Notes under the pieces: model-generated
The model's input: the letters and a program-made list of their open reading frames with translations, nothing else
Database searches by the model: none
Told to the model about the DNA's origin: nothing
Source: Succiniclasticum ruminis DSM 9236
GTDB taxonomy: Bacteria; Bacillota; Negativicutes; Acidaminococcales; Acidaminococcaceae
Direction: 5' to 3'
DNA length: 64,000 nt
Assembly: GCF_900112895.1 (NCBI RefSeq)
Contig: NZ_FONL01000003.1
Coordinates: 1-64,000 of the forward strand
Program-made: the position numbers and the translations under genes
Shown here: piece after piece, positions 44,090-52,355 of the stretch
Layout: each line of letters starts with the position of its first letter
How positions within the stretch are numbered: the first letter of the stretch is position 1

Positions 44090-46000
44090 ATGGGACTGAC
44101 AAAGTTTTTGAAAGGAACAGCGGCAATTCTTACTGTTGCGGTGTTGGCGGTTGCATTGAGCGGATGCGGCAGCGGAGGCAGGAAAAAAGAAATCAAGGGC
44201 TTTTCTGTACCTGCAAATAAGTTGCCGGAGGGCGTTATTTCTGTTATCAGGCCGAAACCGAATAATGAAACTCTTTTTGTCCGCGCATTGGTTTTTGAAG
44301 CTGTTCGCCGTAATCAGGTGGCCAGATTATACACTGAAGCGCTGATTCATTTCGATCCGAAAAAGGGGAGCCCTGCAGATCATGAAAGGCTGCTGAAAAA
44401 AATGAAAGCAGCCTGGAAGAGCGCACAGGAGTCTGCTTCGGTGGCAACATTTTATGCCCTGGGCCTGTCTCAGTTGGAGAGAACAGAAGGATATAATCCG
44501 TATCAGAAAAAGACAGCAATGCTGACGCTTCCGGAAATCCGCCTGGTGCCGACAGTGTATGCGGAAGAAAAAAGCAAACAAGTAAAATTGCCTAAAAGCT
44601 TAGAAGGTAAAAAGTTGATGAGTATCTCGCAGGCTTTGCGCCACAGCAGTGCAAAAGCATGTGATGTTGCGGATACGATGAAACCAAGATATGATAATGC
44701 AGAATTTTACGATGCCGCCTATAAAGCCGCAAATGTAGCTAAATCAGCGGGGAAGGTTGCCGGTCTTGTTATTGCCGGAGGCGCGGCAACGGCTACTGCT
44801 CCTGTTGCAGTGTGTATTGCCGGAGGCGCGGCATTTACGGCAAACTTTCTTGATACAGGGTTAGATGTCTTACAGACAGGCGTGGTTCTTCTAAAGGGAG
44901 AAGAAGATAAAACCCTGGAGAAAGTTCAGGTTTATACCGGAGCTGCTAATTTTTTTCTCAATATTGCTTCAAATGCAGCTTCATGGGTAAACGATAGTAA
45001 GTCCGCTTTTAATTATGCAAAAACTCTTGCCGATAAAAAAGGAGCCGCTCAGAGTAGTAAATATCTTGTAAAAAGGTTAGCTAAGAATTCGATAGATAAT
45101 TATTCTAAGGCTTTTAAAAATTGGAGTGAACACAACCCCACGTGGGAAGACGCCGATACCATCACATCGGTACCGGATTTTTGTATAGATTTTCACGAAT
45201 TACGAGAGAATTCCGGAGAGATTTGCGGAGATGTGAAAGAATTGTGGAAGTCGCTGAAAGGTGATGACGCCCTGGCAATTAATATGCGTAAAACGGAAGA
45301 CGGCAGTACTGAAACCCGCGTAGGTTCTCTAGCGTTAAAGAAAACGAATGCCAGGGATAAAGAGAAAGCAGAAGCCCTGGGTTTGAGCGGTACGATGGAC
45401 GACTTAAGAAAAAAGGCGGAAACTGCGGAAAAGGAAAAAGCTTCTAAAACTGTCGCTACATCTAAAGATCTGGAAAAAGAAGCGGAAGAAGTTTCCAATG
45501 CAGGGGACGCCGGTAAATATGAAAAAACATTCAACACGTTTATGAACTCGACATTACAGGGACTGATCAAGTCTGTTTTAGGGCCGGGGGGAAATATCCG
45601 CGACTTGGATAAACTGATTAGCGAAGCGGCCGGGGAAGAAATGAAAGCAACCGGAATTATGGTTTCAAGAGATGAAAAAGGGAACATAACCAAAGCGGCA
45701 ATTGTTGGGGAAAAGAAAAAAGTATTGGCGCCTTTTGCACCTGAAAAAGTGGCGGGAACCTATAGCGTATATGTGGCAAAAGAAAAAAAGAGAGTAACTG
45801 TCAGAGTAAGGAATAATGGAGGAAAACTGTCTGTAATATACAGTTATCATTGGGGACCTGAAGGGCATGAAGATGAAGAATTGACTACAGTAGGACCATT
45901 CACCCCATCCTATGACCCTCAGACCGGAAGGGGTCACGCAGGAGAATACTCCTTCCAGTTTACCAATAACGGTAGCGGTATGAGCTTGAGCGTGCACTGA
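44090..46000 (+). CDS. Large lipoprotein of unknown function
   Basis: 636 aa from the ATG at 44090. Lipobox ALSGC at about 22-26. Helical region to about 200, then a Gly/Ala-rich hydrophobic segment (about 220-270: VAGLVIAGGAATATAPVAV, TANFLDTGLDVLQTGVVLL) that looks membrane-inserting, a Lys/Glu coiled-coil stretch (about 415-480), and a C-terminal beta-rich module (about 560-636) with GTYSV, VRVRNNGGKLSVIY and GPFTPSYDPQTGRGHAGEY. The middle (44580-45760) is visibly richer in A+T than neighbouring genes, possibly acquired or fast-evolving. No known family identified. Confidence 0.68.
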   Translation: MGLTKFLKGTAAILTVAVLAVALSGCGSGGRKKEIKGFSVPANKLPEGVISVIRPKPNNETLFVRALVFEAVRRNQVARLYTEALIHFDPKKGSPADHERLLKKMKAAWKSAQESASVATFYALGLSQLERTEGYNPYQKKTAMLTLPEIRLVPTVYAEEKSKQVKLPKSLEGKKLMSISQALRHSSAKACDVADTMKPRYDNAEFYDAAYKAANVAKSAGKVAGLVIAGGAATATAPVAVCIAGGAAFTANFLDTGLDVLQTGVVLLKGEEDKTLEKVQVYTGAANFFLNIASNAASWVNDSKSAFNYAKTLADKKGAAQSSKYLVKRLAKNSIDNYSKAFKNWSEHNPTWEDADTITSVPDFCIDFHELRENSGEICGDVKELWKSLKGDDALAINMRKTEDGSTETRVGSLALKKTNARDKEKAEALGLSGTMDDLRKKAETAEKEKASKTVATSKDLEKEAEEVSNAGDAGKYEKTFNTFMNSTLQGLIKSVLGPGGNIRDLDKLISEAAGEEMKATGIMVSRDEKGNITKAAIVGEKKKVLAPFAPEKVAGTYSVYVAKEKKRVTVRVRNNGGKLSVIYSYHWGPEGHEDEELTTVGPFTPSYDPQTGRGHAGEYSFQFTNNGSGMSLSVH

Positions 46001-46026
46001 ATAATTTGAAAAGGAGTATCAGCTTT

Positions 46027-47118
46027 ATGAACCTTGTTTTAAAAACTGCTTTACAGTTTTTGCTGATAGGCGTGTTCCTGGTGTTTTCTGCCATACATGT
46101 ATCTGCTGCAGAGGTGCGTCGCGTACCGGATTATGATTTGGTGGGACAGGGCTTAATGGCTCTTACGTTGGACGTGGAAGGATCAGACAACTTCCGCTAT
46201 GCCGGGCTGGAAAACAAAATGCATACCTATCGTGGAAAAATAAAGCTGGAAAGCAAGCTGAAATTTGTGATTAAGGCCACACTGGCAGGAACAAAGACTT
46301 TGCCGATTACTGGGCGGAGCTGTTCCATTCGTATGCAAATCGTTGCAAAAAAGAAAGGAAAAGTGATTAAAACACAGAATTATAAGAAAGATAACAAGAG
46401 TAATCTGTTCCTCAGTTATACGGCGCCCAAGGGGGCAGATACCATTGAAGTCAGTGAAACCTTTATATTGAACAACAAGAGTAAAAATAAAGAGTATAAC
46501 AAGCAATTGATTGAGAGGAACAAGTTGATTCTTACTACTTCTGACGTGAGCGCCGCCGTTGTGTCGACAAAATCAGCCGGAGGCAATAAAGGCGCAACTG
46601 GCAGTAGTAATGATAAACAGAACGGTGAAGATAAAAACAAAGCTGAGGGAGGTAACGCTAATGAAGGTAAAACCTTCAGTACGGGCATGCTGGCTGGCGG
46701 CGCAGCGGCAGTAGCGGTAATTGGCGGCGGAGTATTCTTCTTCATGAAAAAAAGGAAGGCAGACCAGGCCACTAACGAAGAAAGAACACGTACAGAACAA
46801 TTGCGTCAACAAGCGATTCAGCGTCAGCAGGAATTGCAACAGCAGAATTTGCAGCGCCGCCAGGAAGAGATTAATCAGCATAACCGGACGCTGGAAGAAA
46901 ACCGGATGCATCAGCGGCAGAAAAGCGGACCACAGCCGGGAGTGGCAGGCAATTATGTGGCCGGTACAGCAGGTGTGATGGGCAACGCACAAAGTAATGC
47001 AACGGAGAATCCGGTACAAACTATGCCGGACGCGCCCCCCCATTTTTGCCAGAACTGTGGCGCACCGTTAAAACCCGATACCAGGTTCTGTGAAAACTGC
47101 GGGACAAAAGTGAAATGA
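46027..47118 (+). CDS. Membrane-anchored protein with C-terminal zinc ribbon
   Basis: 363 aa from the ATG at 46027 (AAAGGAG upstream). Signal peptide (1-27), outer domain of about 145 residues, a Gly/Asn/Lys linker (about 180-215), one membrane helix (GMLAGGAAAVAVIGGGVFFFM) with MKKRK stop-transfer. Then a Gln/Arg-rich coiled coil (about 245-300), and at the end a zinc ribbon with CQNCGAPLKPDTRFCENC. The signal and anchor place the ribbon in the cytoplasm. It overlaps or abuts the next gene (ATGA at 47115). A signalling or scaffold role across the membrane is conceivable but unproven. Confidence 0.75.
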   Translation: MNLVLKTALQFLLIGVFLVFSAIHVSAAEVRRVPDYDLVGQGLMALTLDVEGSDNFRYAGLENKMHTYRGKIKLESKLKFVIKATLAGTKTLPITGRSCSIRMQIVAKKKGKVIKTQNYKKDNKSNLFLSYTAPKGADTIEVSETFILNNKSKNKEYNKQLIERNKLILTTSDVSAAVVSTKSAGGNKGATGSSNDKQNGEDKNKAEGGNANEGKTFSTGMLAGGAAAVAVIGGGVFFFMKKRKADQATNEERTRTEQLRQQAIQRQQELQQQNLQRRQEEINQHNRTLEENRMHQRQKSGPQPGVAGNYVAGTAGVMGNAQSNATENPVQTMPDAPPHFCQNCGAPLKPDTRFCENCGTKVK

Positions 47119-47132
47119 AAAGAGGTATAAGC

Positions 47133-47630
47133 ATGGAAAAGATCAGGGTTATTACATTGTGTTTCGTTTTGTTGTTTGGCTTTGCAAGCTTTACGCATGC
47201 AGAACTTCCAGCCAGCCGAATCGCCTTAGGCGTGCAGCTGGGCGCTAAGTTTGAAGATGCGAAGAACGTATTCGGCGTTCCCGAACGTGTCACGATGGAA
47301 GAGGTGAAATCGGAAGCCTATGGTGATTTTGTGGAGTCCACGTTCATTTATGAAAAAGAATCCATTATTGTGAAATTTTATAATGAAAACGCCTGGCGGA
47401 TTGAATCCAATGGTAAAAACGGCTGGGCAACCCCCGACGGTGTGACGGTAGGCATGTCGTTAAAGGATATGTACGCGCGGTTGGGAAAGGAAGATATTAA
47501 AAACCCGGCTGAAAACGGCGAAACGCTGTACTGGTATAATCATGATACAAAACAGCAGGTTAATGTCGGCAATCTATATGTGTTTGTAAAGAATGGACGT
47601 GTTTCAAGAATTGTGATCGCGTATCAGTGA
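47133..47630 (+). CDS. Small secreted protein with BamE-like motif
   Basis: 165 aa from the ATG at 47133 (AAAAGAGGT upstream; the ATG at 47115 overlaps the previous stop and would add 6 residues). Signal peptide EKIRVITLCFVLLFGFASF with cleavage near THA-EL. Two G-x-x-x-x-D/K units, LGVQLGAKFEDAKNVFGVPE and VGMSLKDMYARLGKED, resemble the SmpA/OmlA motif also seen at 41508. No lipobox. Function unknown. Confidence 0.72.
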   Translation: MEKIRVITLCFVLLFGFASFTHAELPASRIALGVQLGAKFEDAKNVFGVPERVTMEEVKSEAYGDFVESTFIYEKESIIVKFYNENAWRIESNGKNGWATPDGVTVGMSLKDMYARLGKEDIKNPAENGETLYWYNHDTKQQVNVGNLYVFVKNGRVSRIVIAYQ

Positions 47631-47692
47631 CAATTTCGAAAACGCATAAGCAATATAAAGTTTAAATAAAACCAGCATAAAGGAGGCAGGGC

Positions 47693-48619
47693 ATGAAAAA
47701 GAAAACCGATGTAAAAAAATATTCAGGCACTTTTAATAAAATTTTGCCTTTCCTTTTTGTTTGCTATGCTTTTCTGTTAACATTAACCTGTGTATCCGGC
47801 TTTGCGGCAAACCCTTCTTCCGAAAAAGCAATTGGTCCCGAGGATATCCCGGAAGGCGTATACCGGCGTTTTTCTCCCAGAGAAGAAGTAACCTATCTGG
47901 TGGTGATGCACAAAAAAGGAACGCTGGCGGGGGATCCCTTTAAACGTACTTACATAGGTATTGAATCCGTGCGGCGGAGCCATCCTTCCCATCCGGATGG
48001 CAGCGTGTTCATGGCAGCCCGTCTGCGGAGCTCGAAAGAGTTTAAACTGAATCCGGCCAAGGAGGCCGGTCCGGTTCCGACTGACGATATGGTCGCGTTT
48101 ATGCTGGATTACGCGGAAACCGTCAATGCCGACGGGACAAAGGGGCTGAAGAAAAACCAGTCCCAGGCATATGTGATGCAGCCTGCGTTCGACGGACGCA
48201 TCAACATCATAGGTTCGGAAACGCTGTCTGCGCCGTTATGCGGACATTATATCCCTGTAACCGACAGGCCTGCTCCGTTGGTGCTGCAGCAGGCCATGAT
48301 CAAATACATGTTGGAAGATTTCATCCCCGCCGCGACCAACATGGACAACCGTTCCCAGTTCTATGATTACAAGATGGAGTTCCTGACGGGGGACAATCCT
48401 CCGGTGGATTGCTGGGCAGGCTGGTACCTGGTTCAGGTATGGGAAGACAGGAACATGGATAAGTACGATTCCCGCTACCAGATGAATTTTATCGTGGGTG
48501 ATACAGGCAATGAAATCAAATTGCTTACTTTATACGACGGAAAAATGTGGCCGGTGTATGAGGACGACCGTCTGAAGGGCAAAACAAACCGGGGCCCGCA
48601 GGTTGTGCCGAAAGGATAA
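47693..48619 (+). CDS. Secreted protein of unknown function
   Basis: 308 aa, AAGGAGG before the ATG. Long N-region (MKKKTDVKKYSGTFNK) then a signal or anchor helix (about 17-38: ILPFLFVCYAFLLTLTCVSG). The mature part begins GPEDIPEGVYRRFSPREE; conserved-looking WAGWYLVQVWEDRN and LTLYDGKMWPVYEDDR near the end. Resembles no family I can name. Ends the exported-protein run, with a terminator at 48678. Confidence 0.7.
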   Translation: MKKKTDVKKYSGTFNKILPFLFVCYAFLLTLTCVSGFAANPSSEKAIGPEDIPEGVYRRFSPREEVTYLVVMHKKGTLAGDPFKRTYIGIESVRRSHPSHPDGSVFMAARLRSSKEFKLNPAKEAGPVPTDDMVAFMLDYAETVNADGTKGLKKNQSQAYVMQPAFDGRINIIGSETLSAPLCGHYIPVTDRPAPLVLQQAMIKYMLEDFIPAATNMDNRSQFYDYKMEFLTGDNPPVDCWAGWYLVQVWEDRNMDKYDSRYQMNFIVGDTGNEIKLLTLYDGKMWPVYEDDRLKGKTNRGPQVVPKG

Positions 48620-48677
48620 TATGCTGTTGTATTGCCTTTCATGACAACAAATTGTAAAATATTTAAGTAAACTGCGT

Positions 48678-48714
48678 GAGGAATGGGTTTTTCCATTCCT
48701 CATTTTAATTTTTA
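48678..48714 (+). terminator. Terminator at end of exported-protein block
   Basis: GAGGAATGG-GTTTTT-CCATTCCTC followed by ATTTTAATTTTT. Confidence 0.85.
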
Positions 48715-48793
48715 ATGGTATAATAAAAAGAGTATTCCAGTGACCAGTTATCCTTTTATAAAAATATTAAGCTTGCCGGGGAGGGAAATCATT

Positions 48794-49429
48794 ATGGCGG
48801 ATCCGAGAACAGAACGCAACGCCTTATTAGGCGCCACACTGGTGAAAAAGTTACAGGCGCGGGCCTTTGACGCATATTACTGCGCTACGAAAGAGGAAGC
48901 GCTTAAGCAGGCGCTGGCTCTTATTCCGGAAACAGATGTGATTTCCTGGGGCGGTTCCGCTACCATTGCGGAAATCGGTCTGCTGGAGTATGTGCGGAAG
49001 AATTTTAATTGTATTGACCGGGATACCGCGAAAACACCGGAAGAGCGCATGGAGATTATGCGGAAGGCCTTGCTTTGTGATACATTTTTAATGAGTACCA
49101 ACGCCCTGACGACAGAGGGTGAACTGGTGAACATAGACGGCAACGGAAACCGTTGTGCCGCTATGATTTACGGGCCGAAACAGGTCATTGTCATCGCCGG
49201 GCTGAACAAGGTTACAGGGAATTTGCACAGTGCCATTGACCGCGCCCACACAACGGCTGCAGCTATCAACATCCAGCGTTTCGGCGCCAAAACGCCCTGT
49301 GCGCTGACCGGAGTCTGCGCGAACTGTAACTTTGCCGATACCATCTGTAACTATATCGTTGTCACCCGCCGCAGCAAACCGGCTCATAAGATCAAGGTTA
49401 TCCTTGTAGGTGAAGACGTAGGATTTTAA
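48794..49429 (+). CDS. LUD-domain protein (LutC/YkgG-like)
   Basis: 211 aa from the ATG at 48794 (GGGAGGGAAA upstream). VISWGGSATIAEIGLLEYV, ALLCDTFLMSTNALTTEGELVNIDGNGNR, GPKQVIVIAGLNKV and a C-terminal TGVCANCNFADTICN with clustered cysteines. This stand-alone LUD type is widespread in anaerobes. Lactate-utilisation LutA/LutB partners are not adjacent; the role is unclear. The next gene, an Rrf2 regulator, starts 14 bp downstream. Confidence 0.88.
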   Translation: MADPRTERNALLGATLVKKLQARAFDAYYCATKEEALKQALALIPETDVISWGGSATIAEIGLLEYVRKNFNCIDRDTAKTPEERMEIMRKALLCDTFLMSTNALTTEGELVNIDGNGNRCAAMIYGPKQVIVIAGLNKVTGNLHSAIDRAHTTAAAINIQRFGAKTPCALTGVCANCNFADTICNYIVVTRRSKPAHKIKVILVGEDVGF

Positions 49430-49443
49430 GGAGATAAACGATT

Positions 49444-49914
49444 ATGCAATTTTCTTCCCGTTTTACGATTGCCGTACATATTCTGTTGGCAGTCAATGAA
49501 TTTGAGGGACAGTTCAAGACGACGTCCTTCTTTTTAGGCAACAGCGTCAACGTAAACCCTGTCATTATCCGCAAAACGCTGGGACAATTAAAAGATGCCG
49601 GACTGGTTACTGTGGAGGCCGGTGTGGGTGGCGCGGCTCTGGCGAAAGAACCGAAAAAGATCACACTGTGGGATATTTTCTGCGCTGTGGAAGACAAAAA
49701 GGAAGATCTGTTCCATTTCCACGATCCCAACCCGGACTGCCCCGTGGGAGGAAATATCCACGCGGTCATGGACGGGCGTCTGAAGAAGTTCAAACGGAAC
49801 CTGCAGAAAGATATGGACGATGTAACCCTGCAGGATCTGGTTAAGGATCTGCGTAAGGAACTGAAGAAGAACCGGAAGCTGGGATTCGCGCCAGCGCCTG
49901 CGGAAGAGGAGTAA
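49444..49914 (+). CDS. Rrf2 family transcriptional regulator
   Basis: 156 aa. N-terminal winged helix: MQFSSRFTIAVHILLAVNE, then the recognition region VNPVIIRKTLGQLKDAGLV and the Gly-rich wing EAGVGGAALAKE. Only one cysteine (NPDCPVGG), so it is not the three-Cys Fe-S type (IscR/NsrR). C-terminal Lys/Glu helical tail. May control the LUD gene, itself and the GTPase genes downstream. Confidence 0.9.
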   Translation: MQFSSRFTIAVHILLAVNEFEGQFKTTSFFLGNSVNVNPVIIRKTLGQLKDAGLVTVEAGVGGAALAKEPKKITLWDIFCAVEDKKEDLFHFHDPNPDCPVGGNIHAVMDGRLKKFKRNLQKDMDDVTLQDLVKDLRKELKKNRKLGFAPAPAEEE

Positions 49915-49957
49915 GCATAAGGTTTCCGTGCAGGAAGGACTCGGAGGTGTATTCCCA

Positions 49958-51079
49958 ATGAAAGAAGAGGACGTAAAGAAATTAATCGATAAACTGCAGT
50001 ATTTTGATTACGACAAAGTACTGGACAAGATACGCAAGAACGTTAAAAAACCGAGCGTCCTTGTGACCGGTGGTACCGGTGTGGGAAAGAGCAGCCTGAT
50101 CAATCATCTCTTCGGTATGGACGTGGCTGCCACAGGCAACGGCAAGCCCTTGACGGACCGCATTACCCGCTATGAGCCGGAGAATCTGGACGTGGTGCTG
50201 TATGATACCCTGGGCTACGAAGTGGGGGAAGATAAACAGCAGCAGTTTTATAAAGACGTAATCGGCTTCGTGAAAAATGCCAACGGCCAGGGGGATGTCC
50301 AAAAGTATGTGCATCTGGTCTGGTATTGTATTTCTGCCGCCAACAAACGGGTGACCCCTACGGATCTGGACGCAATCGCCGCGTTGGAAGGACTTACCAA
50401 GGTCTGCGTGGTGCTGACACAGATCGACGCGGCTACCATGATTGAATTGGACGAGATGAAAAAAGTTTTGCAAAAGAAACTGCCGAAGACAGACGCGTTC
50501 ATGGTGAGTATCGATCCGCGGATTCCAGAAGAAAAAATGCAGTGGGGCGAGCTTCTGAACTGGTCGGTTGAGCATCTGGACGCCGGATTGCAGCTGGCGT
50601 TTGCCCAGGCTCTGGGGCAGGAACTGAGCGCGAAGCATATCCAGGCAGACAAGCTGATTCACAGGTACGTGGCGGCTGCCGCCGGCGCAGTAGTGTGTCC
50701 GTTACCCATGACGGACTCTGCAGCGCTGATTGCCATCCAGACTACTATGGCGACGCATCTTTTCAATTTCTGGGGCATCGACCGGGGAACTGACAAAATT
50801 AAAGAAGTTTTTGTCAACGTGGTGGTAGCCAATACGGGGCGGATATTTTCCCGTTCCCTGTTGAAGCTGATTCCCGGCGCGGGCTCCGTTGCAGCGGCTG
50901 TAGTGAACAGCGGCGTGGCCACCTCCTTCACGTATGCCTTTGGCCGGGCGGTTAATGAAGTCTGTTATAAAACCGCGTCCCGTATGGCAAAAGGGGAAAA
51001 GGTGGATATCACGTCTGCCTTTGCCATGGACGTGATTATGCAGCTGATTCAGAAGTATTATAAAAAGAATGCAGTATGA
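49958..51079 (+). CDS. Era/HSR1-like GTPase with DUF697-like C-terminal domain
   Basis: 373 aa from the ATG at 49958 (CGGAGGTG upstream). G1 GGTGVGKSS (38-46), G3 DTLG (83-86), G4 TQID (154-157). The second half (about 215-350) has the DUF697-like hydrophobic pattern: AAAAGAVVCPLPMTDSAAL, IQTTMATHLFNFWG and SLLKLIPGAGSVAAAVVNS. Proteins of this plan associate with membranes; function unknown. 43 bp after the Rrf2 gene and 26 bp before a second GTPase. Confidence 0.85.
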   Translation: MKEEDVKKLIDKLQYFDYDKVLDKIRKNVKKPSVLVTGGTGVGKSSLINHLFGMDVAATGNGKPLTDRITRYEPENLDVVLYDTLGYEVGEDKQQQFYKDVIGFVKNANGQGDVQKYVHLVWYCISAANKRVTPTDLDAIAALEGLTKVCVVLTQIDAATMIELDEMKKVLQKKLPKTDAFMVSIDPRIPEEKMQWGELLNWSVEHLDAGLQLAFAQALGQELSAKHIQADKLIHRYVAAAAGAVVCPLPMTDSAALIAIQTTMATHLFNFWGIDRGTDKIKEVFVNVVVANTGRIFSRSLLKLIPGAGSVAAAVVNSGVATSFTYAFGRAVNEVCYKTASRMAKGEKVDITSAFAMDVIMQLIQKYYKKNAV

Positions 51080-51105
51080 TTTTTAGCAATCGTTACAGGT
51101 GACTT

Positions 51106-52284
51106 ATGTCAATGAGAATCTGGAACCGTACGGGAAGCAAAGGACCTCATAAAAAAGAAGGTTCTCCTTCAGGAACGGAAATGGCCGCGAAGGATTACCG
51201 CGGCCAGCAGAAAACAGAACAGAAAACTAAACCGCACAAACCCGCTGTGAGGAATATTCTTGTGCTGGGAAAAACCGGGGTGGGCAAGACTTCCCTGCTG
51301 AATTACCTTTACGGCTTTGACCTGCCCACAGGAGCAGGCCTGCCTAAAACGGGGAAAGGTCTCCACGAGAATGTGATTACCCGCAACGGGACAGCTTACC
51401 ATGTTTTCGATACCTGGGGGATTGAGGCGGATTCTCTGCCGGAATGGCGGAAGGAAGTGCTGGCGCTGGTGCGCAAACGCAATACATCCCCCCATATCAG
51501 AGACTGGTTCCATGCAGTGTATTACTGCTTTTCCGCCAACACCGCCCGCATTGAAGAAACGGAGATTGAAGAGATCCTTGTGCCGTTGCTGCAGTCCGGC
51601 TGCAAGGTGATCGTGGTTCTGACCAATGCGGAGGACGGTTTCCGGAAGCAGGAAAAGATAGAAGGCATGAAAGAGTATCTGCAGGAAGAGATGACAAAGC
51701 GCCTGCATCGCGACCCGCAGCTTGAAATTATCCCTGTTGCCAGTATTGCCGGCGAGACGCTGGCGGGAGATTCCATTTCCCGCTTTGGCCGTACCGAATC
51801 GCTGGAAGCGGCGCAATATAATCTGGCGGACGATATTGAAAAACGCCTGCCGGCCATTTATAAAATGAACGTGCTGAACAAGCTGGGAGCATGGAAGGAA
51901 CGCAGCCTGCTCCTGCTTGCCAACGGTAAGATCAGCTTTGTGTTGAATAATAATTCTGCCAGGCAGCTGATTGATCTGATTAATTACGATTTGCTGAATA
52001 CTTTCGGCGCCATTGATGCGGATGGCGATAAGCTGGAAGCAGAAGCCAACGAATACCTGTTGGCGGCGGGGGACAAAAAACCAATGGACCGGCGCTGGCG
52101 TCCGGACTTCAGCCGCATCACCTATGTAAAAGGTTACGAATACAGCAAAGGCTTATCTGTCGGGCTTGCGGTGGATGTGGCTGCCAGTCTGCTGCGTTCT
52201 TCGAAAAGCATCCGTGAAAACCTGAGCCGTCGGGTAGAGAAGACCTATGCTGCAATCATGGACAGCATGAAGAGCAGGAGATAG
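51106..52284 (+). CDS. Second Era/HSR1-like GTPase, divergent C-terminus
   Basis: 392 aa (ATG at 51106; the ATG at 51112 has better spacing to AGGTGA). Basic, disordered N-terminus (1-48). G1 LGKTGVGKTS (54-63), G3 DTWG (102-105), G4-like TNAED. The C-terminal half is helical (KRLPAIYKMNVLNKLGAWKE, SVGLAVDVAASLLRSSK) and lacks the DUF697-like helices of its neighbour. Only the G domains are comparable. The pair may form a heterodimer; this is inference. Confidence 0.82.
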   Translation: MSMRIWNRTGSKGPHKKEGSPSGTEMAAKDYRGQQKTEQKTKPHKPAVRNILVLGKTGVGKTSLLNYLYGFDLPTGAGLPKTGKGLHENVITRNGTAYHVFDTWGIEADSLPEWRKEVLALVRKRNTSPHIRDWFHAVYYCFSANTARIEETEIEEILVPLLQSGCKVIVVLTNAEDGFRKQEKIEGMKEYLQEEMTKRLHRDPQLEIIPVASIAGETLAGDSISRFGRTESLEAAQYNLADDIEKRLPAIYKMNVLNKLGAWKERSLLLLANGKISFVLNNNSARQLIDLINYDLLNTFGAIDADGDKLEAEANEYLLAAGDKKPMDRRWRPDFSRITYVKGYEYSKGLSVGLAVDVAASLLRSSKSIRENLSRRVEKTYAAIMDSMKSRR

Positions 52285-52355
52285 AAGCATTTAGAATATT
52301 AATATAAAAATAAACTTAAGGCATACAAGTAAACTTTAGAGAGGGCGACTCCGTT

